NCBI GenBank assembly: GCA_963922715.1
Contig: CAWUJT010000004.1
Coordinates: forward strand, 1-64,000
Reading direction: 5' to 3'
DNA length: 64,000 nt
Origin: CAWUJT01 sp963922715
GTDB taxonomy: Bacteria; Pseudomonadota; Alphaproteobacteria; Rhodobacterales; Rhodobacteraceae
Below are positions 22,133 to 32,119 of the stretch, piece after piece. How positions within the stretch are numbered: position 1 is the first letter of the stretch; every line of letters starts with the position of its first letter. The position numbers were made by a program, and so were the translations under genes. Under the pieces are notes generated by a model. It made no database searches, was not told the origin of the DNA, and worked only from the letters and a program-made list of their open reading frames with translations.

Positions 22133-25068
22133 CCACAGAACGCCTGGTTACGGAATATACTGCCGACACAAGAAACTTTCGGCGTGGGGCGCAGTTCTAT
22201 GATCGCACGCTTGCGCGGCAGGACCGTCTGACGAATACGCGGTTGAATCGTATTGACGCCCGCTGGGAGCGGTCAACCCGCAATATCCTTGCAACCCGCA
22301 CCGCCCTGTCAGGGCTTACAGGGCTTGTGGGTGGCGCGGCGTTGGTGCAATTGCGCAACTATGCCGAAGGGTGGCGCGATTTGGAGCGTCGACTTGTTTC
22401 AATTGGTGAAACCTCAGAAGAAGCGCAAAGGGCGTTGGTTGCCTTGTCTTTGCGCACACGAAGCTCTATCAGGGGCACCGCACAAGCTGTTCAGCGGCTT
22501 TCCAAATCGACCGGAGATGATTTTGAAACCACGACCCGTCGGGTGGAGACCTTGCAAAAGCTCTTGGCGTCTGCCGGAAGCTCTGGAAGTGAACGCGCAT
22601 CGGTATCCATTCAACTCGGTCAAGCGCTGCAATCCGGCGTTCTTTCTGGAGATGAATTCAGATCAATTCGGGAAAATTCGCCGGTGGAGTTTCTGGATGC
22701 GCTTGCCGAGGCTGCCGGAATTACGCGCGAGGAGCTCAAAGCCTTTTCCGAGGATCAGAAATTAACCACCGATGTTGTTTTGCGCGCCCTCGATAGTCTC
22801 GCCACAACGGCAGACGAAAAGTTTGGAGCTCTCGCGGTTTCAGGCGAAGAGGCGTTTAATGTGCTGGCCACGGGACTGACCGCCTATGCCGGAAATGTTG
22901 ATGAGGCTCTGGGCGTGACAGAAAACATCAACGGTGCGCTGGTGTTTCTAGGTGAATACCTAAGCGAGGCAAGCGGTGGCGCGGAGACCCTAGCAAGAGC
23001 GATTGAGATTGCTGCGGTGGCAGCCTTAACCTTTGCAGGCACGCGGGGTGTTGGGGCCATGACGCGGGCGCTCCAGACGGCAAATAGAGAGAGGACACGC
23101 GCTGTTAATCTCTTGAAACAAGACACGCAAGCCGCCCGTGCAAACTTGGCACAGCGCCGATTGGAAAAAGCCGCTGCAGATGAAAGGTTGCGCTTGGCCC
23201 GCACTGAAATCAATCTCAGAGCCGAACAGGGGCGCGTGCGCAAAAGAGATCGTGAAGAACTGCGCCGGGCAACCAATGCGCAAGCGCGGGCGGCATCGGT
23301 TTTGACCGGCGCGCAAACACGCGCTTTGGCCTCGACACGCGCTCTGACGGCGGCGCAACTCCAGCTCAATGCTGCGTATCGTGCAGGCGTCATTGCAGGG
23401 CGGGCCTTTCGCAGTATCATGGCGTTCTTTGGAGGGCCAATTGGCCTGGCATTCACAGCGATCGCGACAACCCTAGCTGTCATGGCAACACGGACAAGCG
23501 AACTTGAGCGTTTGACGCGATCAACCACGGAACGCGTTGACGAGCTGAGGACAGCTTACATTGAGGCAGGTGGGGCGGTGGATCGTCTTCGCAACAACCT
23601 TGGATCAATATCTCTAGCGCAAGCGATTGTGCAGGCTAGAGAACTAGACAAACTTCTTACACAAGCTCGTGAGACTGTCGCCTTTGAGATTTCAAAACCT
23701 TACATCGAAAGGATTTCGCAGAATTTCCCTGGCTTGGAGGCTTTGATTGCGCAATTGATCGACGGCTCTATCAGGGCTGATGAATTTAGAAACGGCTTAA
23801 ATGCTCTTACAGAGCAATATGGTGAGACTTTTGCAAACGTGGTCACAAATTTGATTAACCCACTCTTGGAAGGACTACTGCAGGCCACCGAGAACTCTGA
23901 ACAGGCCGCTGACATTCTTTTGGTCTTAAGGGGTAACGCCGATGACGCTGCGGAAGCCGCAAAGCGATTGGGGCTTGAGCTGGATAACCCTGATATGTCC
24001 AATGATATTAAAACAGCTGCGGATGAAGCAGGACGTTTGGCTGAAAATCTTGCAGCTGCACGTGCGGAACGGTTTGATGAGATTACAGGCGATAATCCTG
24101 ACTTTTTTGATCCCCGCAATGAAGCTGGAAATTCTGGTATCATTTTTCGTCCGCGTCCTGTGCCTCCGCAAAATCGTCCAGGATACACACCGCCAAGCAG
24201 TGGAAATAGACAAAGCGATCTCGCCAAGCACGAACGTGACCTTGCCACCGCCCGTGAACTTCTTGTCGAAAATGGCCAAAAGGCGCTTTTCATTGAGCAA
24301 GAGTTGAATGCAGAACGTGACCGGTTGCGAGCGCTTCTGCCAGAATTGATAGAGCTTGGATTATCACGGGCCGAGGCAGAAGCCGTCATCAACGCAGAGT
24401 TGGAGCGTACTGAGGCGCGCCTTAAAAAGGTGAAAACAGAAAGTGAAAGAGCAGCCGAGGCCTTAGCCAAAGGCGTTCTTTCAAATGTACGCAATGCCAA
24501 CAGTCTGACCGATGCCATAGGTGGGATTGCAGAACGATTGCGCGCTCTCGCACTTGACCGGTCCTTTGATATTTTGGCCGAGCAGCTGGCCAAGTTAAAA
24601 ATTTTCAGTAGCGATTCTGGCTTATCTGGGTTTTTAGGAAATATCTTTGGGAATATCTTTCCGGTTCAAGCCTCCGAAGGTGGACACATCCGTGGGCCTG
24701 GGACAGCGACATCGGACAGTATTCCTGCGCGTTTGTCAGACGGTGAATTCGTCGTGCGGGCAAAATCCGTGACACCGCAAACTCTACCATTTCTGCACGC
24801 GATCAATTCTGGCACCACAGTTCCGCAATTCTCGGAGGGTGGTCTGGTCAACGGTTCCAATCCGCGTGCAGCTTTCAATATGCCGAGCATGAACGTCGCC
24901 ATCCATAATCATGCCAACAACGCCAGGGTTGAAACGCAACAATCCGCAGACGGCCGGGAATTACAGATTTTCATACTGGAAACTGTCTCGGAGGGTATAT
25001 TTAGCGGGCGCTTAGACCGCTCGTTCAAATCGGTGTTTGGCCTGAGACGTAAAGCGAGGGGTGTATAA
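22129..25068 (+). CDS. Tape measure protein
   Basis: 979 aa. The N-terminus has the tape-measure domain: ERLVTEYTADTRNFRRG, LRNYAEGWRDLERRLVSIGE, GTAQAVQRLSKSTGDDF and QALQSGVLSGDEFRSIRENS. A long coiled-coil middle, a hydrophobic segment near residue 430 (FRSIMAFFGGPIGLAFTAI) and a C-terminal GGHIRGPGTATSDSIPARLS loop follow, which is common in these proteins. Length sets the tail length; at about 0.15 nm per residue this predicts a tail near 145 nm (inference). Confidence 0.95.
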   Translation: MTTERLVTEYTADTRNFRRGAQFYDRTLARQDRLTNTRLNRIDARWERSTRNILATRTALSGLTGLVGGAALVQLRNYAEGWRDLERRLVSIGETSEEAQRALVALSLRTRSSIRGTAQAVQRLSKSTGDDFETTTRRVETLQKLLASAGSSGSERASVSIQLGQALQSGVLSGDEFRSIRENSPVEFLDALAEAAGITREELKAFSEDQKLTTDVVLRALDSLATTADEKFGALAVSGEEAFNVLATGLTAYAGNVDEALGVTENINGALVFLGEYLSEASGGAETLARAIEIAAVAALTFAGTRGVGAMTRALQTANRERTRAVNLLKQDTQAARANLAQRRLEKAAADERLRLARTEINLRAEQGRVRKRDREELRRATNAQARAASVLTGAQTRALASTRALTAAQLQLNAAYRAGVIAGRAFRSIMAFFGGPIGLAFTAIATTLAVMATRTSELERLTRSTTERVDELRTAYIEAGGAVDRLRNNLGSISLAQAIVQARELDKLLTQARETVAFEISKPYIERISQNFPGLEALIAQLIDGSIRADEFRNGLNALTEQYGETFANVVTNLINPLLEGLLQATENSEQAADILLVLRGNADDAAEAAKRLGLELDNPDMSNDIKTAADEAGRLAENLAAARAERFDEITGDNPDFFDPRNEAGNSGIIFRPRPVPPQNRPGYTPPSSGNRQSDLAKHERDLATARELLVENGQKALFIEQELNAERDRLRALLPELIELGLSRAEAEAVINAELERTEARLKKVKTESERAAEALAKGVLSNVRNANSLTDAIGGIAERLRALALDRSFDILAEQLAKLKIFSSDSGLSGFLGNIFGNIFPVQASEGGHIRGPGTATSDSIPARLSDGEFVVRAKSVTPQTLPFLHAINSGTTVPQFSEGGLVNGSNPRAAFNMPSMNVAIHNHANNARVETQQSADGRELQIFILETVSEGIFSGRLDRSFKSVFGLRRKARGV

Positions 25069-25430
25069 TGCCAACCTGGCCCGCATTTATGCCTGAGCCT
25101 CTGCGCGAGAGCATCACACTCTCTGGCCCAAAAGGCGCGGTTTTGCGTACACAAATGGACGCAGGTCCAGCAAAACAGCGACAGCGCTTCACCGCAGCCC
25201 CAAAGTCTCTGTCGCTGGCCTATGAACCCTTGAACGAAAACGATGTGATATTGTTTGAGGACTTTTTTGAAGTGAATCTTCAACAAGGCGCCCTAGAATT
25301 TGATATGCCGCATCCGATTTCAGAGATTGTCTCAAAATTTCGGTTTGCCGATCCCGATGAACCTTACCGGTTAAGCCAAATCGGCAAAAACGCCTATCGT
25401 CTTACAGTTTCAATCGAGCTTTTGCCATGA
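25068..25430 (+). CDS. Minor tail protein (120 aa)
   Basis: Begins MPTWPAFMPEPLRESITLSG; the layout of a Pro-Trp start, RTQMDAGPAKQRQRF, then FEDFFEVNLQQGALEFDMPHP is typical of small distal tail proteins that follow the tape measure in Rhodobacterales phages. Overlaps both neighbours by 1 to 4 nt. Confidence 0.75.
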   Translation: MPTWPAFMPEPLRESITLSGPKGAVLRTQMDAGPAKQRQRFTAAPKSLSLAYEPLNENDVILFEDFFEVNLQQGALEFDMPHPISEIVSKFRFADPDEPYRLSQIGKNAYRLTVSIELLP

Positions 25431-25900
25431 GAACAACGCTGAGTACACAGATGCTTGCGGCCATGCACGCGCAATCAACAGGGGAGGTGACCCTACCCCT
25501 GGTGAAACTCACGCAAGACGCTTGGGACGATGCGGTGCGCATCGTTCCAAACACGCAAGCCGTGACCCATCAGGGGGAGGTGTATGAGCCTTTGGCCTTC
25601 GATATCCGTTTGCCGGATGAAGAAGAGGGCCTTGTGCCAGTGATCGCTTGGCAGGCGGATAATGTGGACCGGCGCTTGGTGGAGGCCATGCGGTTGGTGC
25701 AGGGGATTGTGAAGGCCGAGATCGTCTGGGTGTTGGCATCTCAGCCCGATCAGATTGAAATCGGCCCTTTAGAGGTGGAAATGCGGGCCGCACAATATGA
25801 CGCCTATCAGATCAGCGGCACGCTGGGCGTGGAACCGATCCTTGAGACACAATTCGGGTACATGATCATGACCCCCAAAACCACGCCAGCGCTGTTTTAA
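25427..25900 (+). CDS. DUF1833 tail protein
   Basis: 157 aa. EVTLPLVKLTQDAWDDAVRIV, then VTHQGEVYEPLAFDIRLPDE and LEVEMRAAQYDAYQISGTLG identify DUF1833, a minor tail protein located between tape measure and NlpC/P60 genes in many siphoviruses. The next gene in the usual order (NlpC/P60) lies 670 bp further, after the inserted hicAB pair. Confidence 0.88.
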   Translation: MRTTLSTQMLAAMHAQSTGEVTLPLVKLTQDAWDDAVRIVPNTQAVTHQGEVYEPLAFDIRLPDEEEGLVPVIAWQADNVDRRLVEAMRLVQGIVKAEIVWVLASQPDQIEIGPLEVEMRAAQYDAYQISGTLGVEPILETQFGYMIMTPKTTPALF

Positions 25901-25905
25901 GGGGC

Positions 25906-26295
25906 TTAACTGTGACGCAATTTATGCAACGCGCCCTCTGCCAGAAAGGCGGAGCGATTGGGGGCAACCGTATCAATGCGCTTCACAAGACCTTCGGGCA
26001 ACATGATGTTCACCCGGATGTTACGACCGGGCAATGTGGCTTGCAGATACACAATCGATCCACCGTCGCGCGCCGCTTCTTCATACGCAGCCGCATAGGT
26101 CAATGGCTCTGGGGCGGCTTCTCCGCTCACGCTCAAGTCGTCCAAGACCTCTTGCAGAATGGCCACGGCATCTGCAACAGCCGCCTCTGTACTGGTCCCA
26201 GAGGCGTTGACGTTGATGCCAGGGATGGTCACGCCAACCAAACCCGTTGCGTCCTCTTTTGGAAACAGGATTGCGGGATAAATTACATGGGTCAT
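25906..26295 (-). CDS. hicB: HicB antitoxin
   Basis: 129 aa with GGAG before the ATG. The N-terminal half has the degenerate RNase-H-like HicB fold (YPAILFPKEDATGLVGVTIPG, then TEAAVADAVAILQEVLDDL), and the C-terminus looks like a ribbon-helix-helix DNA-binding part (RNIRVNIMLPEGLVKRID). It should block HicA and repress the promoter 26507-26535. It is downstream of hicA on the minus strand and ends 6 nt after the DUF1833 stop. Confidence 0.9.
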   Translation of the reverse strand: MTHVIYPAILFPKEDATGLVGVTIPGINVNASGTSTEAAVADAVAILQEVLDDLSVSGEAAPEPLTYAAAYEEAARDGGSIVYLQATLPGRNIRVNIMLPEGLVKRIDTVAPNRSAFLAEGALHKLRHS

Positions 26296-26304
26296 GTCAA
26301 CTCC

Positions 26305-26484
26305 TTATTTCAGCTTTATGCCGGTTTGACGTTCAATCGCCCGGACAACAGGCTCCGCGATTTCCGTTTGGCGGGACACCGCCGACAGGTAAACGCCATC
26401 CTTGTAAACCTTGGTGTGATTGCCGCCCTCGCGAAGGTCAAAACCGGCTTTCTTGAGCTTTTTGAGGATGTCGCGGCGTTTCAT
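26305..26484 (-). CDS. hicA: HicA toxin (mRNA interferase)
   Basis: 59 aa, first gene of the pair. MKRRDILKKLKKAGFDLREG followed by GNHTKVYKDG shows the dsRBD-like HicA fold with the catalytic His in GGNHTKV. HicA cuts mRNA when free of HicB. The 9-nt gap to hicB fits co-translation. The pair interrupts the tail operon in reverse direction and should be active in the lysogen, promoting prophage retention or phage defence. Confidence 0.92.
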   Translation of the reverse strand: MKRRDILKKLKKAGFDLREGGNHTKVYKDGVYLSAVSRQTEIAEPVVRAIERQTGIKLK

Positions 26485-26503
26485 TCTTTTTTCTCTCTAT
26501 GCG

Positions 26504-26563
26504 TAATATATACACATTATCCTATCGATTGTCAAGGAAAATTGTGTAAATAATACACATTAT
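26504..26563 (-). promoter_or_regulatory. hicAB promoter and operator
   Basis: Reading leftward, TTGACA (26530-26535), a 17-nt spacer and TATATA (26507-26512) form a near-ideal promoter. The palindrome TGTGTA-N5-TACACA lies at 26543-26559, and TACACATTAT occurs twice (26511-26520, 26554-26563), probable HicB binding sites placed on both sides of the -35 box. Confidence 0.75.
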
Positions 26564-26570
26564 TTGAGCA

Positions 26571-26948
26571 ATGTGGACCGATGACTGGATTGGATTGCCC
26601 TACCAAAAGATTGGCCGGGGACCAGAAAGCTATGATTGCCTGGGGCTATTTCTGGCCTTGCAGCACACACGACATGGGCGTGCGTTGCCGGACCCGCTGT
26701 GCACCATGATTGAAGCGGCGCGACGGCATGTGGCCGATCAAAACCGCCCATCCTGGCGACGTGTCGCGGTTGCGCAAGAGGGCGATGCGGTGCTGTTTCG
26801 CGTGCGGGGAATGGCATTGCATGTGGGCTATGCCCTGGGACCACGGTTGATGCTGCATGTTCAAGATGCGGCAGCATCGGTGATTGAGGATTTTACAGAC
26901 ATGTCTTGGCGTGCGCGTCTTGAAGGAATTTATACCTATGCAGGCTGA
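26571..26948 (+). CDS. NlpC/P60 tail peptidase
   Basis: 125 aa. The cysteine peptidase signature is present: catalytic Cys in GPESYDCLGLFLAL and His in ALHVGYALG. This is the gp14-type protein of gene transfer agents and siphoviruses, thought to cut peptidoglycan at entry. Its ATG lies 8 nt from the hicAB operator, and no strong ribosome-binding site is seen. Overlaps the tip protein gene by 11 nt. Confidence 0.9.
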   Translation: MWTDDWIGLPYQKIGRGPESYDCLGLFLALQHTRHGRALPDPLCTMIEAARRHVADQNRPSWRRVAVAQEGDAVLFRVRGMALHVGYALGPRLMLHVQDAAASVIEDFTDMSWRARLEGIYTYAG

Positions 26949-29900
26949 CACCTTCACTTTGGTGACACAAGATCATTACTTTCTCACCGAGAACAGACAG
27001 GTTGAGGAGATGATGGTCGGCGCAACCCTTGCGGAGGTGATTGCGCAGTCGAACCTGCCGCAAGAGCTTCATCCTGTGCTGGTGGTCGAGATCAGTAAAG
27101 GCACCCAAAGCGCTGTCGTGCCACAGACATATTGGGCGCAGGTCCGCCCGAAAGCGAGGTGCCATGTCCTGATTTCTTGTGCCATGCCCGAAGGTCCAGC
27201 GGCCGGATTGATCCTATCAGCCATTCTGCCAACGGCAGCGTCCAGTTTGGCGGGCGCATTGTTCACAAACGCTTTGGCTGTCAGCATTGCAACAGCGGCC
27301 TTTACCATTGTGGGCGCATTGGCGATCAATGCGTTGATCGCCCCGCCATCCTTGGCCGATGCGCCTGCGCAAGACGATCCCACCTTCAGCATCACCGGAT
27401 CATCGAATGCCGAATCTCGCTATGGGATTTATCCCGTGGTTCTGGGCCGTCACCTGATGTATCCGCCGAAAACCGCGCGGGGCTATACCGAAGGCGAAGG
27501 CGATGACATCCATTACCGCGGCCGGTTTACTTTTGGCTATGGTCCCGTGGCGCTTGAAACCCTCAAAATAGGCACAACACCAATCACGGATTTTGACGGG
27601 GTCGAGATCGAGTTTCTGAACGTCGATCAAACGCGCACGCTTCAAAATATCCCTCAGCTGGCGGATAAAGTGACCGCCTGGCGCAGCGGCACAGAGGTGA
27701 TGACGCTCTATCCAGATGATGTGTCAGAAGATGTCTATTCTGTCAGGCTAGAAGAAGCCACCGCTGTCATGCGCCGCACGCGGGACCGGGCCATCTCAGC
27801 CTCGGTTGATATCACATTTCAAGGTCTTGTGCGCTTTGATGACAAGAACAGAAAAAAGCAAGCCTCTGTCACTTTTGGATTTCGGTATCGCCCTGTCGGC
27901 GGGTCTTGGGTTGATCTCGGCTCTCAGGTGTATAGCGGGGCAACCACATCCTCTGTGCGGTTCACGAAAACCATCGCGTTCAATACGCCTGCAGAATACG
28001 AAATCGAAGTCACACGGTTCAGCACAGACAGTGACGACACAACGGTCCGTGACGACAGTTATCTTACCGCAGTCCGCTCGGTCCAATCCGGGACGCTGCC
28101 AAGCCATGCCGATATTGCAGAGATCGCCGTACGGATTAAAGCCAGCGATCAGCTGAACGGCCAGATTGAAACCTTGAATGCGATTGTGCAGCAATTGGCC
28201 CCTGTATGGGATGGCGCCGCTTGGAGCACGCCGCAACCCGTGCGTCATCCGGCCTGGATTTATGCCCGCGCCTTGATGGGACCGATGCTCAGCACACCGA
28301 TTGCTGAAAGCCGGATGCAGCTGGAGGATTTGCGCGCCTGGGCAAATGAGGAGCCCCATTGGACCTGTGATCTGGTGGTGGATCAACCCGCCCAGGTGGC
28401 AGAAATCCTCGACATCATCTGTGCCACGGGCCGGGCCCGGCGCACCTTGCGCGATCTGAAATACTCTATCATCCGCGATGGCGGGGCGGGGCCGGTGATC
28501 CAGCAGTTCACACCGCGCAATTCCTATGATTTTGAGGGCGAGATCACGTTTCCCAAAGATATCCATGGCTTTCGCGTACGCTGTATCTCAGAAGCGTTGG
28601 AGTGGCAGCAGGACGAGATCGTCGTCTATGCCGATGGCTTTGACGCAAACACGGCAACGGACTTTGAAACACTCGACCTGCGCGGTGTGGTGCTGGCCAA
28701 GGATGATCCCACAGGCGGCAACGCCTGGCGGCTGGGGCGCTATCACTTGGCCCAAGCCATCCTGCGCCCCGAGGCCTTTGAATGGTCCTCAGACCTGGAT
28801 CATCTGCGCGTGAACATGGGCGACAAAGTGCGCCTGGTCCATGATGTTCCGAAAATCGGAGTGGGCTACGGACAGTTGACACAATTAACCCTGACACCGG
28901 AAGGCGACATCGGCACCTTTGTGCTGGACGAGTTTTTGTCCCTCGCAGGCTCCGAATATCGGGTGCGCATCCGCACCAGCGATGGAGATATGATCGTGGT
29001 CCGTGCTGAGCCGCCTTTGCTGTTTGATGGTGTCTGGACCGCGATCGATGTGGTCTCGGCCACCGGCATTGCAGTAGGTGATTTGGTCTTGGTCGAAGAG
29101 ATGACCCAGGAAAGCTTTGAGCTTCTGGTGACATCCATTCGCCATGAAAACAACCTTCGTGCCCGGCTGCGCGGTGTGCCCGCCGCACCATCTGTTTTAC
29201 AGGCCGATCAGGGTGATATCCCAGACTACACACCAATTGTGACAACCGTGGTACCGCGAGAGATCGGCGCGCCCTCAACCCCTATCCTCAAATCTGTGAT
29301 AAGTGAGATCCTCTATGGGCCTGCCCGCGTTGTAGGGCGGATTGAGGTCGAACAACCGGACCGTTTTGATGCAGAACGATATATCGTGACTTTAACCAAT
29401 CCCTCTGGCGTCAAAAGTCAGCCGGGTCCGTTTCAAACCAGCACCTTTGATGTACCGCTCGACAACGTCGGCGTTTATCAAATCTCTGTCACCAGCCAGA
29501 ACAAAGCAGGCTTGGTGTCTGAAACGGTTTTTGAGCAAGTGGAATGGGATTTGGGTCTGACCCAGCCGGACGATGTCACAAATTTCCGTGCGCACCTGTC
29601 TCAATCCCATGTGACCTTGACCTGGAACACCGACGATTTGCGTGCAAAATATTATGATGTGCGGCACCTGCCCTTGGGCAATCGGGGCGGCTGGTCACAA
29701 GCTGTGAACATCGCCAGCGAAGTTCAGGGGGGCACAGTCACAGTGCCTGCTTTATCTGGCACATATCTGATCCGCGCCATGGGATATTGGGATCAGCAAA
29801 GCAAAACGCCTGCCCAAATCACCGTGACGGATATTTCCGTGTTTGGTCTGAATGTCGTCAAAACCCTGACCGAAGAGCCGGACTTCATCGGTACGCTCTC

Positions 29901-30552
29901 AGGTGCCCTGGTGCGGGGGGAAACTGATTTGGTGTTAAACCCTGGCAACCAATTGGGCAGCTACGCGGCGTCAGAGGTGGTTGATCTGGGCGGCATCTAT
30001 GCCTGCCGCATCAGCGCCGATGTCTATGCGATCGGGTATTTTGATGATTTTCGGATGTCAACGTGGCCGCCTCTGTCAAACTTAGGCTCCCTGTTCGGAG
30101 ATGTGGCGGAAAGCACATGGGCGGCGCGGTTGATGATCCAAACCACGGAAGATGATCCCACCGACGCAGGCGCGTTCTGGAGCGATTGGGCAGAGTTTCA
30201 AGCTGGCGATGTGCGGGCGCGGGGGTTTCGATTCCGGCTTGATGTGGCGAGCTACGATCCAGCGGTCTCTGTGCTGGTGGACCGTTTGGCCATCACCATC
30301 GACATGCCCGATCGCGTCGATGGCCAAGACAACATCAGCTGTCCCCCAGAAGGTGTGGCGATTATGTTCACACCAGCCTTCAAGGAAGCACCTGCCATTA
30401 ACATCACAGGGCGTGACTTGCCATTTGGAGCTGTGCCCCGCGTCACCAACATCACCCATGCGGGCTTTGCGGTGCAGTTTGTCGATGCCGCAGAAGCCGG
30501 GGTGAGTTGCATCTTCGATTGGGTGGCCAAGGGCTACGGTCGAGAAACCTAA
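26938..30552 (+). CDS. Tail tip / host-specificity protein (TipJ-like)
   Basis: 1204 aa from MQADTFTLVTQDHYFLTENR. A long hydrophobic part (about residues 75-135, with SLAGALFTNALAVSIATAAF) is a standard feature of TipJ proteins. The phage-tail domain follows, with YGIYPVVLGRHLMYPPKTAR and PHWTCDLVVDQPAQVAEILD. A fibronectin-type III segment lies near residue 880 (PDDVTNFRAHLSQSHVTLTW). It builds the baseplate hub and contacts the host. Confidence 0.92.
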   Translation: MQADTFTLVTQDHYFLTENRQVEEMMVGATLAEVIAQSNLPQELHPVLVVEISKGTQSAVVPQTYWAQVRPKARCHVLISCAMPEGPAAGLILSAILPTAASSLAGALFTNALAVSIATAAFTIVGALAINALIAPPSLADAPAQDDPTFSITGSSNAESRYGIYPVVLGRHLMYPPKTARGYTEGEGDDIHYRGRFTFGYGPVALETLKIGTTPITDFDGVEIEFLNVDQTRTLQNIPQLADKVTAWRSGTEVMTLYPDDVSEDVYSVRLEEATAVMRRTRDRAISASVDITFQGLVRFDDKNRKKQASVTFGFRYRPVGGSWVDLGSQVYSGATTSSVRFTKTIAFNTPAEYEIEVTRFSTDSDDTTVRDDSYLTAVRSVQSGTLPSHADIAEIAVRIKASDQLNGQIETLNAIVQQLAPVWDGAAWSTPQPVRHPAWIYARALMGPMLSTPIAESRMQLEDLRAWANEEPHWTCDLVVDQPAQVAEILDIICATGRARRTLRDLKYSIIRDGGAGPVIQQFTPRNSYDFEGEITFPKDIHGFRVRCISEALEWQQDEIVVYADGFDANTATDFETLDLRGVVLAKDDPTGGNAWRLGRYHLAQAILRPEAFEWSSDLDHLRVNMGDKVRLVHDVPKIGVGYGQLTQLTLTPEGDIGTFVLDEFLSLAGSEYRVRIRTSDGDMIVVRAEPPLLFDGVWTAIDVVSATGIAVGDLVLVEEMTQESFELLVTSIRHENNLRARLRGVPAAPSVLQADQGDIPDYTPIVTTVVPREIGAPSTPILKSVISEILYGPARVVGRIEVEQPDRFDAERYIVTLTNPSGVKSQPGPFQTSTFDVPLDNVGVYQISVTSQNKAGLVSETVFEQVEWDLGLTQPDDVTNFRAHLSQSHVTLTWNTDDLRAKYYDVRHLPLGNRGGWSQAVNIASEVQGGTVTVPALSGTYLIRAMGYWDQQSKTPAQITVTDISVFGLNVVKTLTEEPDFIGTLSGALVRGETDLVLNPGNQLGSYAASEVVDLGGIYACRISADVYAIGYFDDFRMSTWPPLSNLGSLFGDVAESTWAARLMIQTTEDDPTDAGAFWSDWAEFQAGDVRARGFRFRLDVASYDPAVSVLVDRLAITIDMPDRVDGQDNISCPPEGVAIMFTPAFKEAPAINITGRDLPFGAVPRVTNITHAGFAVQFVDAAEAGVSCIFDWVAKGYGRET

Positions 30553-30562
30553 AGGAGCGTTC

Positions 30563-32119
30563 ATGACACAATATATTTTGCCGGATCTTTTGGTCGAAGA
30601 TCCAGATGGCAGCGAATTTGCCGCGATGATGAATTCATGGCAAGCCGCCTTGACATCATGCCATATCGGTGCCGCGCGTCCTTCCTATGCCGTCCGCGGC
30701 ACAATATGGATTCGCGACACCGGCGGCACTCTGACAGTGATGCTGTATAACGGCACAACAGATATCGAGATAGTCCAGCTTGGCAGCCTGTCGGATTATG
30801 CCAAACTCGCCTCGCCCAGCTTCACAGGCTCGCCTACAGCCCCCACACCGGCCTCTGGCAACAACACCACACGGGTGGCGACAACAGCCTTTGTGGCCAA
30901 TGCGGTCGCCAATCTGATTGCAACCGCGCCCGCATCTTTGGACACGCTGAACGAATTGGCCGCTGCTTTGGGCGACGATCCGAACTTCGCCACTACCATG
31001 ACCAATGCCTTAGCCGCAAAGGTGCCCACATCACGCCAAATCACCCCTGGAACGGGTCTGACGGGGGGTGGAAATTTCAGTGCGGATCGCACCATTTCGG
31101 CCAGTATTGCCAGCCAGGACGAAGCTGAGGCGGGGACAAACGCTACAAAACTGATGACACCGCAAAGGGTGAAGGACTCCATCGTGGCCAATGTCAACGG
31201 CAACGTTGCACAAGGTCCAGGATCAGGCCTGAACGCCGACAAAGTTGACAACTTAGAAGGCTCTCAATTTCTACGCTCTGATACGAATGATTTCATGACC
31301 GGACTGCTGCATTGTTCACGCAACGCAAACGAGGTTCTGCGCCTGGGCTATAATGTTGGGGCCACGCGTGATACCTCTTTGTCTTTCTTTCGCGGAGGCA
31401 CGGCTCGTTCAGGATATTTACAAGCTCTCGCAGACCGTCTGCGATTGGATCGTGATGGGGGCGCACTACTGGAGTTGTTCGACTCTGGCGACGTGCGGAT
31501 AAATGACAATAAAGTCATGCACACTGGTAATGGCGGTGCTGGGTCAGGCTTTGACGCGGACCTGCTTGATGGTCAGCATGGCAGCTTTTACCGAGACGCC
31601 AGCAATCTCAATGCGGGCACGGTTCCAGATGCACAGCTTCCTGGCACAATTAGCTCCGACATCACCGGAAACGCGGCAACGGCAACAAGCGCGGCAACGG
31701 CAACAAATTGTAGCCGCTCGGTTGGTGCGGGAACAGGCTTATCGGGAGGGGGTGAATTGACGGCGGATCAAACCCTCTCCGTCGATGAGACTTGGCTTGC
31801 AGGCCAGATTGCGGCGCTGGCACAAGGCATAGGCGAAGGCCAAACGTGGCAGGATGTGCGTAGTAGTCGGCTTCCAGGTGTAAGCTATCAGAATATAACA
31901 GGGCGGACCATCACTGTTGCGATGGAGGGGCGGCGCGGGAACGCAAGCCAAATTCAAATCAGTTCTGACGGCATAAACTGGCGCAAGATCACAACAACTC
32001 CCGATGATGATGTAGGTTATGCTGTGTTCAACAGCGCTATTTTTCCAGTACCGCAGGGGGATTACTATCGTTTTGATAACTCAAATACAGCCGTAAGTGT
32101 TTGGATGGAGCTACGATAA
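30563..32119 (+). CDS. Tail fibre protein
   Basis: 518 aa. The middle carries the tail-fibre repeat (LASPSFTGSPTAPTPASG followed by TRVATTAFVANAV), the phage fibre domain (SLDTLNELAAALGDDPNFA) and DLLDGQHGSFYRDASNLNAG, all typical of long side fibres. The C-terminal part, probably the receptor-binding tip, is beta-rich (GRTITVAMEGRRGNASQ). AAAGGAGCG precedes the ATG. It overlaps the assembly gene by 1 nt. Confidence 0.92.
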   Translation: MTQYILPDLLVEDPDGSEFAAMMNSWQAALTSCHIGAARPSYAVRGTIWIRDTGGTLTVMLYNGTTDIEIVQLGSLSDYAKLASPSFTGSPTAPTPASGNNTTRVATTAFVANAVANLIATAPASLDTLNELAAALGDDPNFATTMTNALAAKVPTSRQITPGTGLTGGGNFSADRTISASIASQDEAEAGTNATKLMTPQRVKDSIVANVNGNVAQGPGSGLNADKVDNLEGSQFLRSDTNDFMTGLLHCSRNANEVLRLGYNVGATRDTSLSFFRGGTARSGYLQALADRLRLDRDGGALLELFDSGDVRINDNKVMHTGNGGAGSGFDADLLDGQHGSFYRDASNLNAGTVPDAQLPGTISSDITGNAATATSAATATNCSRSVGAGTGLSGGGELTADQTLSVDETWLAGQIAALAQGIGEGQTWQDVRSSRLPGVSYQNITGRTITVAMEGRRGNASQIQISSDGINWRKITTTPDDDVGYAVFNSAIFPVPQGDYYRFDNSNTAVSVWMELR

